A model generated the notes under the pieces. That model was not told the DNA's origin and searched no databases. It saw only the letters and a program-made list of their open reading frames with translations. A stretch of 64,000 nt of DNA from the NCBI RefSeq assembly GCF_003086295.3, contig NC_092053.1, positions 119,494,445 to 119,558,444 on the forward strand, written 5' to 3'. Positions 24,986 through 36,705 of this stretch are shown here, one piece after another. The position numbers and the translations under genes were made by a program. How positions within the stretch are numbered: the stretch's first letter is position 1; the number at the start of each line of letters is the position of its first letter. This stretch comes from Arachis hypogaea (taxonomy: Eukaryota > Streptophyta > Magnoliopsida > Fabales > Fabaceae).

Positions 24986-26187
24986 TTAAGTGGCCAATTC
25001 AGCCACTTTAACACAACATAAGCAGCAGCAACGTTGAAGTGAAGAGAGGAGAGGTGAGGGTTTCATTCACTATTCATCTTCTCCTTCTTTCTCTTATAAC
25101 TTGAGTTACGGTGCTCCGATTCGCGTGCCGTCAGTTGCTACGCAAATTTCTCTTCGAACCCGTTAGTTTCATCTAGCTAACGAGGAATAAATCTCGAGAA
25201 ATCCTTTCCAGTTTCTGTCTTAAGAAATTCGAAAATATTAGGTTTTGGTTTGAGTGAAATCTTGTGTTTTGGGTGTTTAGGTACACTCTAGCGTTTGATT
25301 GATGTTGGTTTTGGCTTCCAAAACTGTTGGATAAGGTAAGAGGCATTGAAACTCTTGTGAAATTTAAATTATAATGAGCCCTAGGTTATTTTGTGATGGT
25401 TTATGTATATATAGCTTGATTATGGTGAGTTTGGAGATTGTTGATGCTTGTTGGAGATTCTTTGTGGCTTAGATTGTGATTGAAAGCTTGTCTTGGACTC
25501 AATTTGGGATTTTTGGTGCATATTGGGGATCGGTCAAGATATGGTTTCGGTTTTCTCTATGTAGTATATAATATTCATTGACACTTAGGCTAGTGACCCA
25601 TAAGATAGGTTTTAAAATTTATATGTTGTTGATGTTTGGTTAGTTGATGATGTACAATGAATTGGTATTGACGATATTGTTAAATGATGATGTGAGATAT
25701 GATGGAATTGGATGAATGAACATTGTTGATTAATAATATGAATCATGGTTGAGTTGATGATGAAGATTTATAGCGATAAATGATGATTAGTGAATATGTG
25801 TTTGGAAGCTTATATACATAATGGATCATTGAGGTTGAGAATAATGAAGTAGGATGGAGAGAATGGTATTAATGGTAAAGAGTGACACTAGAGAGTAAAT
25901 TGGGCTGTAAATGGACTTTTGGTATTGATCTAGTTGGATGTGGCTTGTGGATTTGGTAGATTTGGGTATATGTGGAAGTTGGGTAAAAAGAGATTTTTGG
26001 AGAACTTTGTCTGATCATAACTTTTGCCTCGATTTTCAAAATTTGATGAATTTTGTTTAGAATTAAAGATCTTTGAAAACTCTTTAAATTGATATAAAGT
26101 TTGTAAAATTTAGAATTTTGTAGAGGAAGTTATGATCATTCAAAGTTGGTGTTGAAAATCTGAAAGTTGCAGAATTTCAGGATTTCT

Positions 26188-26530
26188 GATATGTGCGCAC
26201 GCACAGCCTTGTGCGTACGCATAACCCTGCAAAAATTTCAATATGTGCGGACGCACAGACCGGTTCGCACGCACAGGCAGGGAAGTGCTCACTGGTTGCA
26301 ACGCTAGCACAGCTAGTGCACGCACACATCAATGGAGAATTGCGACCTGTGCGGACGCACACACCCCTGTGCGCACGCACAAGTCGGGAAGAGGAGTCTG
26401 TTGGGGCGCTAGCACACCCTGTGTGAGCGAACAGACCTTATGAATTTTAGTATCTGTGCGTACGCACACACCCCTGTGCGCATGCACACTTTTAAAAACT
26501 TCTGGGCGTGCGCACGCACACACCCCTGTA
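26188..26530. repeat. Cluster of GTGCGNACGCAC palindromic words
   Basis: About ten copies of 10-14-base near-palindromes such as TGTGCGCACGCACA, TGTGCGTACGCA and TGTGCGGACGCACA lie in 340 bases. They form alternating purine-pyrimidine tracts rich in CpG. Spacers are not similar, so this is not a simple tandem array. Confidence 0.8.
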
Positions 26531-28160
26531 TAGCCGCACACGCCCTGTTTCTCAAATTTTACTTGTTTTTAACTATTCCACCTTCTCAACAAGGTTGTAA
26601 GCTTCGATAATACCTTTTTAAGACTTTTGGGCTTGGCTTTGAGTATTAGAACATGGGATATAACCTAAGGGTTATAGTTGATGACTATTTGGAAAACTTA
26701 GAAAACGGAGTCCTAGGTTTCTGGTGGGCTGAGGATGGTTTGATGTCATGTGAAGGGTGATTGATATATGAGATGAGAATTATGAATTGTTGATGTTCGG
26801 AAACTGAATTGTGGATTGACGGTGGTTGAGATGAGTCGGGGACTCTGAATGAGATGATGGATCCATCTTATACCGAAAAATATTTTCTGAAAACCACTGA
26901 TGTATCATTTTTATATTGAGACTATGAGACACTATGCACCCGGCAGGGGCTGTGGTTGGATCCCGCCTGTCGAGGTAGCGCCGGCGGCGTAAGGGCGGTG
27001 GTTCGTCCCGCTTGCGCTTAGATGCGAGGTCGGTGGCAAGAGTATCCCACTCGCATCCCTTTGGATCATTAGAATGTGCAGGCGCCGGTACCTGGACAGT
27101 GATCCGAGCACTATATTTCGAGGGTTCCCATATGAGGATTCTGAAGGGCGACGTCTCCATGGAGATGTGTCGGGTTGGCAGTTGAACCGACAATGTGATA
27201 TCACAGCCAGTAGGACAGGCATTCATCATATGCATTTTCTATCTGTTTGTATGCTTTGACTACTTGAAATGGCTTGCCTATTCGTATAACATGCCTATTT
27301 GCTATTTGAATTAATTGTCTTATATGTTTCTACTTGTGATTTACTTGTATTGTAAGTAATTGTGTTTTCTACTGGGATTGAGGCGGTTAGGAAGGCGGTG
27401 GCGATGGGATCGCATGGAGGATAGGTTGGTGAAGACTGTGGGACAGCGGTGTTTGGTTATAATAGAAATTCCCTAAAATAGAATTACCCGGTTTAGTTAT
27501 GTTAAGGTTTATATTTTATGCTTATTTGTTTTAATATGCTTTAAGTTTGAACTCTTGTGATGGGTATGGAGCTTAGGATTGCCTTTGGCGTCCTGGGGTC
27601 TTATATCCTACATCACTGGGCACTGTTATCATACTGAGAACCTCCGGTTCTCATACCATATCTCTGTTGTGTTTTTCAGATGCAGGTCGCAACCCACCTC
27701 GGTGAGTTGTCTGATTGGTGACAGGAGCGGAGGATCCGGACATCCTTTTTAAGTCTTTTGGTTTATTTTATATATGTCTCTCACTTTTGTATTTTGGTTT
27801 TGCCTAGAGGCTTGTATTTGAGAGAATAAACTTGTATAAGTTATTTTTACTGTCTGGTTCTGTATATCTGTATATGGCTAGCCAGCTTAAACTCCGCGAG
27901 TCATGGCTAGTTTCCTATGATATTATATACTTATCTCTTATTATATCTTATCTGTTTCTTGTACCTTAAGATAGTAGCTTCGTTAGTACGTTTTGCGCTT
28001 TGAAATCCTGTTTTTGAGCTATATCCTTCATCGAGCTTCTAGGTTATACTATTCTTTCTATAAATATATTATGTATGAGTTTAGAACTGTCGTAATCTTT
28101 GATTAACCTTTACTTTACGACGCGAGGTAAAGCTTAGGCTAATTAAGGTGTTACAGAGGA

Positions 28161-29698
28161 CAACACATTATCCCAGTTTGTTATTCTGATTTTCATATAC
28201 AATATTACAAACATCTTTACCTCAATCCAAACTCCATATATATGCATAATTAGTGCACAGAAACTTCAAACAATTGACGACCCAAATAGGAATTTGGATA
28301 ACTCATTTGACATCTAGATAAGAATACACATAAAAAAAGGTAAAAAAAAAAAGTAAAATAAGAAAAAAAATTAAAAAAAAAAAGACATATCTAAGCTATT
28401 AAATAGGAAAAAAAACTGAAAAAAAAAAAAAGATAACTTCACCATCTAAGAACATCAAAATATGGAGAAAAGAAAAGACTAATTAGTAGACAATAATTAA
28501 AATAATAAGAAAGCTATAACAACTCAAATAAAACCCATAATAAATACACATAAAAATCAATCATAAAAGAGTATAAAATATAACCCAAAAAAAGAACCAA
28601 AAAATAATAATTTTTAACAAATTATATACAATAGAGTACTACGTTCTCAACATATAATTTAAGATGTAAATTATGATTAATTATATTTTTTATTTAAAAT
28701 ATTTAAAATTAATTTTAATATAAATAAAAATAATTTAATATATTGAATAAATTAATAGAACAATATTAGTTATTTATTTTTTAATTAATTTCTAAAAGAT
28801 AAGTAACTAATAATGATTACCTTTAAAATCACAATTTTCTTTCTAGAAACGATCGAGGGAGGAACACAGAAAAAGAAAAGAAAAATGCACACCCTAACTT
28901 CATATGCATATTTACAAAATACAATAAAAAAAAGTCATAACAACTCAAAAAACAACAATTTAATCATTACGTACTAAAAAAAACAAAAAAGACAAATACA
29001 CTAAAAAAGACTTATATTACAGAGTCAAAAACATCATTAAAAATTATGGAATAGTCATCGTATAGTGATCGAATATAGTCTAATCACTCTGACATGAATC
29101 TTCTGATATTTTCTTAACAGTATAATCATTTTCAGAAAATCATACCACTTTGTCCCTTTTTTTAATGAACAAAGATTAAAAGCAAATATAAATTCTAAAA
29201 AAAAATAACCAAGTAAGACAATATACACAAAGATTGCAAGACCATACCTCTTTTAGCATATAAAGAAATATATTTTTAGATAAATAATTTTAAAATTGGA
29301 CTGCATTTAAATGTATCTAAAAAATTATAAATCCTTTATAAACCTAAAAGAAGAAGAAATCTATCTTAATAATTCACAAAAATTAAAAAAAAAGGATTTG
29401 AGGTTAAAATAAAACATACATTCAGTATCATAAATTTTTGGCAATCAAAACGTACAGAATAAAAAAAATAGGGAAATAAAATCAGAAAAAAAAAATAAAA
29501 AAATAAACAAAATTAGTATTAAAAAAATAACAAAAATAAAATCATTAAAAATAGAGCAAGAAGAGCCAAAATAAAAAGTTGGAAAAGAAGATTTCCAACA
29601 ATAAAAAGTAAAGAAAAGAGAAAAGAAGCCTCCAGAGTTTCAATTCAATAAAATTGCTCACATGTCATAAACGACATTTCCAAAAAGTCTTGTATACA
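28161..29698. other. AT-rich intergenic DNA
   Basis: A-rich on the plus strand with many poly-A runs (28330-28430, 29380-29560). Nothing else is recognised. The last about 200 bases could be the 3' untranslated region of the small minus-strand frame that follows. Confidence 0.4.
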
Positions 29699-29818
29699 TC
29701 ACCAATAACCATAGAGATGATTCCATGAAAGATAGCGTAGAACAATAACCAGGTAGAGGACGAAAGAGATTTCTACTGTGAAAAGTAGCTCTTCTGGATC
29801 GGCTTTGTTGTGGGCCAT
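29699..29818 (-). CDS. Candidate 39-residue single-pass membrane microprotein
   Basis: I do not recognise this protein. The frame has ATG in a good plant context (GTCATGGCC) at 29818 and a stop at 29699. The N-terminus is hydrophilic and acidic (MAHNKADPEE). A hydrophobic segment follows at about residues 11-30 (LLFTVEISFVLYLVIVLRYL), then a short aromatic tail. A good splice acceptor (T-rich tract, then TTTTAG) lies three bases upstream of the ATG, as if a 5' leader intron ended here. A GTGATG at the stop could also be a splice donor, so it may instead be the first coding exon of a larger gene. The GC content is well above the flanks. It may be real, a gene relic, or chance. Confidence 0.3.
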   Translation of the reverse strand: MAHNKADPEELLFTVEISFVLYLVIVLRYLSWNHLYGYW

Positions 29819-29886
29819 GACCTAAAACAATAAAAAAACATTAATTCATTTGTTCAATTATCTCTAATCAATACATATATAATATT

Positions 29887-30040
29887 GGAAATATTTCAAG
29901 TGCACTGAGAGAATCGGTGCTCCAATTATTTTAAACGTCAATCTGAATTATAAAAAATATATATAATATATATTTATTGAAATCAATCGTTAAAATAACT
30001 GGTGCACCGATACTCTCCGGTGCACTTAAAATATTTTCTA
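29887..30040. mobile_element. MITE with long TIRs
   Basis: The two ends are inverted copies over about 55 bases: AAGTGCACTGAGAGAATCGG on the left, and AAGTGCACCGGAGAGTATCGG when the right end is reversed. The centre is about 45 bases and AT-rich. No coding capacity. The target duplication is not clear in the AT-rich flanks. Confidence 0.75.
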
Positions 30041-30474
30041 TGATATTTCATCTACTATTGATTCATTAATACATATATAATATTTTATCTATTTTTTATT
30101 CATTTGTGTACGTATATTTTTTTTTTAAATATTTAAATCAACCACGGTAATAATTAAATACAGCGTCTTTCTGTAATTTTAAGTTCGTCTAATACTAAAA
30201 ATGTAATATCTTTCTATAATTTTAAATAAGGTTAAGAATAATAATTAAAAATAAAATAAAAAATTATTTTAATTAAATATTTAAACAAATTAAATTATCT
30301 TTAAAAATAAAAAATAATAGTGTCATTTTAATTTGATATGAATTAGAATTATAGCAATATACAATAATAAAGTTAGACAAAATTAGACCATATCCATTAT
30401 TTCATAACTAACATCATTTTAAATTAGAATAAATAATAAATCATTAATTTTATTATGCATTTTATAAATTAACG

Positions 30475-31326
30475 AGGTCTGCTATACATACAAGTTTTTT
30501 TGGCTTACAAGCTATACAAGTTAGTTCAAGTCCAAGAAAAAAACACGCACACCACTCTTTTAGAATCGAGCGTCCACCGCATGCGTCTTAATCACCCTTC
30601 CACAACACGTTCACTCTTCCTCTTCTTCCTCAATCAAAACGCAAATCGTCAAGATTCAAGCGACATTTGAAACAAACTACGATTCCGCAGAAACGTTCCA
30701 ACTCCTCACGAAGAGTAGAAGAAATCAAGAAGAAAAGATACAAATCTCCATAAAAAAATCACCAGAAAAACGAAGAAACATTATTCAAGGTACTGTTTTG
30801 CTATTCTTCTAGTTTTTTTTTTTTTTTCTAAATTGTCTCTACCATGTGTCTCATCCTTAACCAGAAAAACATTAAAAGATTTCAAAAAGAAATATACTGT
30901 CTCCCTCTGTTTTGAGTGTATTTCTTAAATCCTTTGGGTGTATTTCTGTAATCCTTTCGGTAACCATTTGGGTGTATTTCTGTAACCGTTTGGGTGTATT
31001 ATGTAATCGTTTGGGTGTATTTCTGAAGTTCCATTATCTTCAAAACGATTTCAAAACTTGATTTTAGAAACCATGAAAATCGAAAAAAAAAACGAAGCAA
31101 AGAGAGAACGCACGAAGGAGATCTAACAAATTTGGCAAGAAACTCGAAAAAAGAAACGAAATCTTTTGAAAAATGGAAGTTATATATTTGCGCGTTAATT
31201 GATTTGAATTGATTTAAAAGTCTGTTAAAGAGGCACGTAACATAAGCAGTGTGTTTAGTAGGTTTCGTTCTCTTCAGGTTTGTAAAGCTTGTAATCGCAA
31301 AACACTTGTATGTAGAGATTTTCTCT
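30475..31326. mobile_element. Non-autonomous Mutator-like element
   Basis: 852 bases flanked by AAATTAACG (30466-30474) and AAATTAATG (31327-31335), a 9-base target duplication with one change. The terminal regions are inverted copies sharing CTACATACAAG and TTACAAGCT words. Inside is a GC-richer leader-like block followed by about four copies of a GTTTGGGTGTATTTCTGTA unit (30916-31024). No transposase. A 9-base duplication is the hallmark of Mutator-like elements. Confidence 0.75.
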
Positions 31327-31738
31327 AAATTAATGAACCAATTAACTGATATAACGAATTAAAATTAATAAATTATAATTAATTGATTGATATAGATTAT
31401 AATAAATTATATTAATATTTAAATATTTAATTGAATTAATTAGTTAATATAATTAAGTTATTATAATAAATTATATTTAATGAGTTAAAAAAATAAATCA
31501 AAAAATGTTCTAAAAACATGTCACATCAACTTTATCATTAAGTATAAAAATTTAATTTTTATATAATAAAATAGATAAATTAGCTCTCATTTAATATATG
31601 ATCTAACATTTGATCGAGTTGTTTATTTAGTTTAAAATGTTAATATACAATATAGAACTAAAAATTTTTAAAACTACTTACAAATTTGTATTGCATAGCA
31701 TATCTAGATCATAATAAGTAAGAGCTAATGAAATATTA

Positions 31739-32155
31739 GGCTGGGTTTGCTTTTGAGAATAGAATAGCACAACTAAGAATATGACAGGACAAGATACTCA
31801 TGAATAGAGACACAAAATTTTGTGTTCTTATATTCTATTTAGTGATAAACTAGAATAAATTATGAAAATTCAATTATTCTCATTTTTTTTCATTCAAAAA
31901 ATTTGAGATAAAAAATATAATAATAAAAAATATAAGTGTGAAAAATTAACAAAAATAATGAAAGAAAAAAATAAAAATAAGTTGTGTCCCTTGTTAGTGT
32001 CTTCGTGTCCTTCCTGTCAGAATGGACAGTACACAAAATACACTAATTCACTGTGTCTGGACACATTGTTTCTGTCCATATCTCTTCTGCCAAATACAAT
32101 TTTGTGTCTTTGTGTCCCTGTCTTAGTGTCCTGTGTTTGTAAAACAAACACAGTC
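31739..32155. mobile_element. Tourist-like (PIF/Harbinger) MITE
   Basis: 417 bases with imperfect TIRs GGCTGGGTTTG and, reversed, GACTGTGTTTG (9 of 11). It is flanked by TTA at both ends (31736-31738 and 32156-32158), the PIF/Harbinger target. The interior has many GTGTC/GACAC words as subterminal repeats. No coding capacity. Confidence 0.65.
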
Positions 32156-32158
32156 TTA

Positions 32159-32483
32159 GAGACGTAAGCATATATACGCCTCCTCTAATAAGTTTAAATT
32201 TTTGGAAAAAAAAAATAGTTTCACAACATCGTATCAAAACTTCTATGACCAAAACATCTAGAGTTTAATTTTTATTATTTTTTTAGAGAAAAAAAGTATA
32301 AGATAAAAAAAAAATTTATACAAAAATTCAAACAAACCCAAAAGAAATTCTAACTTGATAAAACATATTAAAAATATAATCATTTATATACTTTCTTATA
32401 TCAGATTAAAATTTTAAAAAGATAAATTTCATGGTATGAATTATTAATGGTATTGTATATATTTTAATAATGAACATAAAAAA

Positions 32484-32484
<1 letters not shown>
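32159..32484. other. AT-rich DNA without recognised features
   Basis: No open frame, RNA gene or bounded repeat between the Tourist-like MITE and the ATT microsatellite. Confidence 0.5.

Positions 32485-32551
<67 letters not shown>
32485..32551. repeat. (ATT)n microsatellite
   Basis: About 22 uninterrupted ATT units. Very long perfect trinucleotide arrays are usually polymorphic in plants. Confidence 0.97.
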
Positions 32552-32553
<2 letters not shown>

Positions 32554-32789
32554 ATGTCATAAACAGTTGAGCATGTACAAATTTTCCGTGTACAACCACT
32601 ACAACACTTTATTTCAAGCAAAAGCAAAAAAAAACTTAAATACAAATGTTATAGAAATAGTCCTACTAAGGAGCAAATTATTTATTAATTAATTTTAGTA
32701 TTTTTTAATTTTATTTTTATTTTTATATTTACGCTTTTCGTCTCTCTCATTACTATCATTTTTATCACTACTATGGCCATAACCTCACC

Positions 32790-33223
32790 TAGGAGTGACA
32801 ACACTATCCGAATTCGCGGTACCCACCCCACCCCTATCCGTTACTCGCCCTCGCACCGAGGCAGGTTCTTGGGCAGGGCGGGGCGGGGTTGAGTTTAGGT
32901 TAAACCCGCCCCTACCCGCTCCAATATATAATATATGGAACATATATAAAATAATTAGTAAAATGATTAATAATATTATATCATATATAAATTTTTACTT
33001 TAATTTATGTTATGTATGTAAATGGTGGTTATATAATTTTTTAAATTTTATTTTATTTGTTGGATTTAATAATTATAGAGGCGGGTAGGGGCGGGGCGGG
33101 TTAGGGTTTAACATTTTACTACCCGCGGGTAGGGCGGGGCGGGTTTGATGCAGGTTTTTTGTAGGGCGGGGCGGGATCGGGTAGAGCAAAAACCCGCCCC
33201 TACCCACCCCGTTGCCACTACTA
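32790..33223. mobile_element. hAT-like MITE, GC-rich ends
   Basis: 434 bases with TIRs TAGGAGTGACAAC and, reversed, TAGTAGTGGCAAC. Flanking 8-base direct repeats are ACCTCACC (32782-32789) and GCCTCACC (33224-33231), 7 of 8 identical. Subterminal blocks are packed with GGGGCGGG/CCCGCCCC words, while the centre is very AT-rich. An 8-base duplication and TAGRRGTG ends fit the hAT superfamily. Confidence 0.8.
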
Positions 33224-33320
33224 GCCTCACCCCCTCGACTTTTACAGGCAGATTTGTTGTCGAAAATTATCGTGAAATTTTTTTCAGTAATAGCAAAATT
33301 AAAAATGTTCAAAAAACTAC

Positions 33321-34609
33321 TGTTGATGTGGATTTTATACTACAAACTATTGGCAAGTACACCAGATCGTGTTAATAGAAAACTCACGGTGAGTGAGTAT
33401 CGATTCTATGAAGAGTAACGGACTAAGCAAGTAGTGCTTGGCTAATTATTCTAGTTAGACAAGTGAAATTAAGAGTTTTGAATATCAAATAGCATAGAAG
33501 ATAGTGAACTGAAGAATGTAAATAATAAACGTGTAAGAAAATAATATGAGAAGAGAGTTAAGGCCGGCTTTGAAGATGTTTAAATTTCCTGATTAACAAT
33601 CATCGTCAACTACCTTGATTATACAAAAATTTAGTTCATGGCAAACTCTAGGTGATTAAATTTCAATTCCTTGGCAATTCAATCTCCTCTAACCTAACCA
33701 ACTGTCAATTCCTTGATCAATCAATTGTGTTAAAAGATTAAATTCAAATCTTGATTTATAAGCCACACAATCCCTAAAAAACCAGAAATAATCCAATTAT
33801 ATGTCACATATTACATTAAATCCAAATAATTAAAGAATTGTCAGAAAAAGGATTTCAAGTTTTAATTCCAGTTATTTAACTTTTCCAATATTTAAAGGAA
33901 TTCAATTTAGATTAGTGTTATTTTTCAATATACTCTAATCCGTAGGATGAAGAACAAACCTAATTCTTAAACAGAAATTAATGCATTAATCAAGAGTAGA
34001 AGAACAAATAGTATTAATCTATTAAAATAAATAAAGCTCCTAACCTTGACAATGGAGGTTTAGTGGCTCATGGTATAGAGAAAATCGTAAAATGTCAAAA
34101 AGTGTGTAAAACTGAAAGTGAAGAAGAGGAAAAGAGCCCGCAGGCCAATCTTTTTCCTTTTTATATTCCTAATCCTAATTGATACTAACTTGAATAAAAA
34201 AAAACCTAACAGTATCTTTTTCTATCTTAAAATTTGATTTAAATTCAATTGATTTCTTTTGTATTGATCTGCACACAAACGTGAGGACCACTCCCAACTA
34301 CACTCCCAACGTTAAACATCGGTAATGTGGCGTTTAGCGCCACCTATCCCGAGAAGAATGGGAGGTTTGTATCTCCGGCGCTAAACACCAGTGTGTAATG
34401 TTTAGCGCCACCTTGCCAAAGAGGAATAGTGAGCTTTTTCTTCAAGAATTTTTTTATGTCTTTTGCCCCGAATGCTACCTCTAAATAACATAATACAACA
34501 ACGACTCAAAGTAGCATCTAATAGGGTGTAAATCACTTAAATCTTTTAGAAAATCAATAAATCACCATATAAATCATATAGAAAAGCTATGAATGATACT
34601 CACGCATCA
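33321..34609 (-). repeat. 3' LTR of the Tat-like element
   Basis: The minus-strand 5' boundary is TGATGCGTGAGTATC at 34609. It is preceded by a conserved element end (GCTTGAGGACAA then AAGTTTAGTGTTG) that normally abuts the 3' LTR. The other boundary (about 33321) is placed only by similarity in layout to the LTR at 55342 (GGCAAGTAC then a GGTGAGTGAGTATC-like block) and is uncertain. GGCGTTTAGCGCC-type words lie near 34325-34415. Confidence 0.55.
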
Positions 34610-35607
34610 CAACACTAAACTTAAAGTGGTTTTTGTCCTCAAGCAACTTGAGCAATAAAGAACTGAAATGGGTTCAACTAAAAGTTGAGTTTCTCTTTGA
34701 AGTTCCTGTCTATCTTATGAGTGGGGTTTAGCAACACTGTGATTATGAGTGTTTCTGTGCTTTTCACTATTTCTCGAAAATTTGAAACTGCCAATATCTT
34801 GGTAGAACTAGAACTTGGATGATGTTATGAAATCTCACTCTCATTAAGTCCTAATTGATCCTTGAATTCCTCTCTTTAAAATAGAGAGAACTTTTTTGTT
34901 GACAACTCTAAATGATCCGTTTCAAGGCGTCTCTTGATAGTGAGCGCTCGATCGGTAATCCCGGACTAGTTGGTCTATGTTACCGGGTGATAAGGCACTC
35001 CGCAAATCTAGTTACTCAAGTCTCTCCTTAACATGGTTGCACCACAAGCATATAGCTGAAACTGGATCCCAAACATCGATGCCTAGAGCCATTTTGGACT
35101 ACTAAATGCCTTGTTTCAAGGTGGCTTGTGTAACAGGTTATCAATCGACAATCTCAGACCAGGTGATCCAAGTTACCGGGTGATGAAGCACCCCTCGGAT
35201 CTAATCATCCAAGCCGTCCCTTGGATGATAGACACTACAGGCACATAATTGGGTCTCAGCCATTGATACTCAGAGCCTTGCAACTTAATTTTCCTTTTGA
35301 TCTTTTCATAATTTTTTTATTTATTCAACGGTTGATCTTTTGTCTATTTCTGGAGGTTTCATAATGTAACACCCTAATATATAAATTCTTGTACTCGAGT
35401 CATAAGTCAACGATATTATGGTGGTACGACTCAAGGTGGAATAATAGTAAGTAAATATATATGTATTTAAATGAAAGAATTAGTAAACGAGAAGTCTGAA
35501 AAGGAATAAAATAAAATCGCGTACGAACAACACTCTCGTATATAGATAACTGACGAAATGTAAAGTGCGCTTCCGAAAAGCAACAAGAATAAGATAAGGA
35601 CAAGATG

Positions 35608-35612
<5 letters not shown>

Positions 35613-35663
<51 letters not shown>
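35613..35663. repeat. (TA)n microsatellite
   Basis: About 25 perfect TA units inside the solo LTR. Confidence 0.97.
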
Positions 35664-35665
<2 letters not shown>

Positions 35666-36454
35666 CATAAGTAAATAGTCACTAGTCGCGACTTGCGAAG
35701 TTTAGGCCAGCTAGGGTACAGAATTTAAAACTAGTTTGACAACAGTATTTCCTATCTCTCTCAAGATACATCATCGCCTCTATAGGCAAGTTCCAAAATA
35801 AACATTTACGTACATCATATTGAAGGTTTTTCAAAATAAACAAGAGAGATTCTAAAAGTACAAAATAGAATCAAATGAACTTTGCCGTCTTCCAGACGAA
35901 TCCAGCTCACTGCTGAGCACCAGGACCTGCATCTGAAAAATAGAGAATATATACGGAATGTGAACTCCCAATCCATGGTTTCCAGTACGGTAAAAGTGCC
36001 AAGAAAATATAATGTACTATAATATAAATTCACTAAGCATCTTAAACTCCTTGTCTCGTCATATCCATCCTAAGTTCTCAGTAATCCATAACTTGGCAAC
36101 TATCATAGGGGATTCTATTCTAACCCAATTTCCTTCTTACTTTCACTACCTTCCCAACCGAATAAACTAAGAACTGAATCCTCATCAATCTCTCTTCCTC
36201 CACAATCCTCCAAAACACCAGTAGAGCCACACAGACAAACAAAATAGATAAGGCAAACACAAGAAGAATACAGATACGGCAGGTAGCAAATATAGCAGAT
36301 AAGCATAATAATCACATAGGCAATCCCAATTAATGCACAATTAAACAAAGCACACACATGCATATGATGTATGTCTATCCTACTGGCCGTGAGCTCACGT
36401 GTCGGTTACTTTGTCAGAACCTGACACACTTGTTAGCTAACCCGGATATTGTCT

Positions 36455-36705
36455 CTCTGACATGCCTCCACACTCTTGAGATATAGTGCCCATCACACTC
36501 TCGGGATATAGTGTCCGTCACACTCATGGGATATAGCGCCCGCCACGCTCTCGGGGTATAGTGCCCATCACACTCATGGAATATAGTGCCCAACACACTT
36601 TCCAGGGTAAGGTGCTCCCATACTATTATGATATAGCGCCCACCATGCTCTCGGGATATAGTGTCCGTCACACTCATGGATATAGTGTCTGACACACCTT
36701 ACAAC
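36455..36705. repeat. Minisatellite in solo LTR (GATATAGTGCCCATCACACTC unit)
   Basis: About nine units of 27-30 bases with the core GGGATATAGTGYCCRTCACAC. The array is next to the conserved box, the same relative place as the unrelated minisatellite at 15764-15920. Confidence 0.88.

Larger units (their letters stand above)
24611..28155 (+). mobile_element. Solo LTR (3.5 kb)
   Basis: Starts TGTAAGAACC and ends AGGTGTTACA. It is flanked by a perfect target duplication GAGGA (24606-24610 and 28156-28160), with no internal domain. It carries TGGGCC-type sites and a TATATAAA box near 24974, a cluster of GTGCGCACGCAC-type words at 26188-26530, and the conserved inverted-repeat box at 27166-27240. 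Its ends and layout relate it distantly to the LTRs at 9830-14122, 14477-20378 and 35365-38591. Confidence 0.9.

Noticed and set aside
26140..26541. Overlapping frames on both strands of the GTGCGCAC cluster
   Set aside because: They are cysteine/alanine/histidine-rich translations of a repeated palindrome, open in several frames at once.
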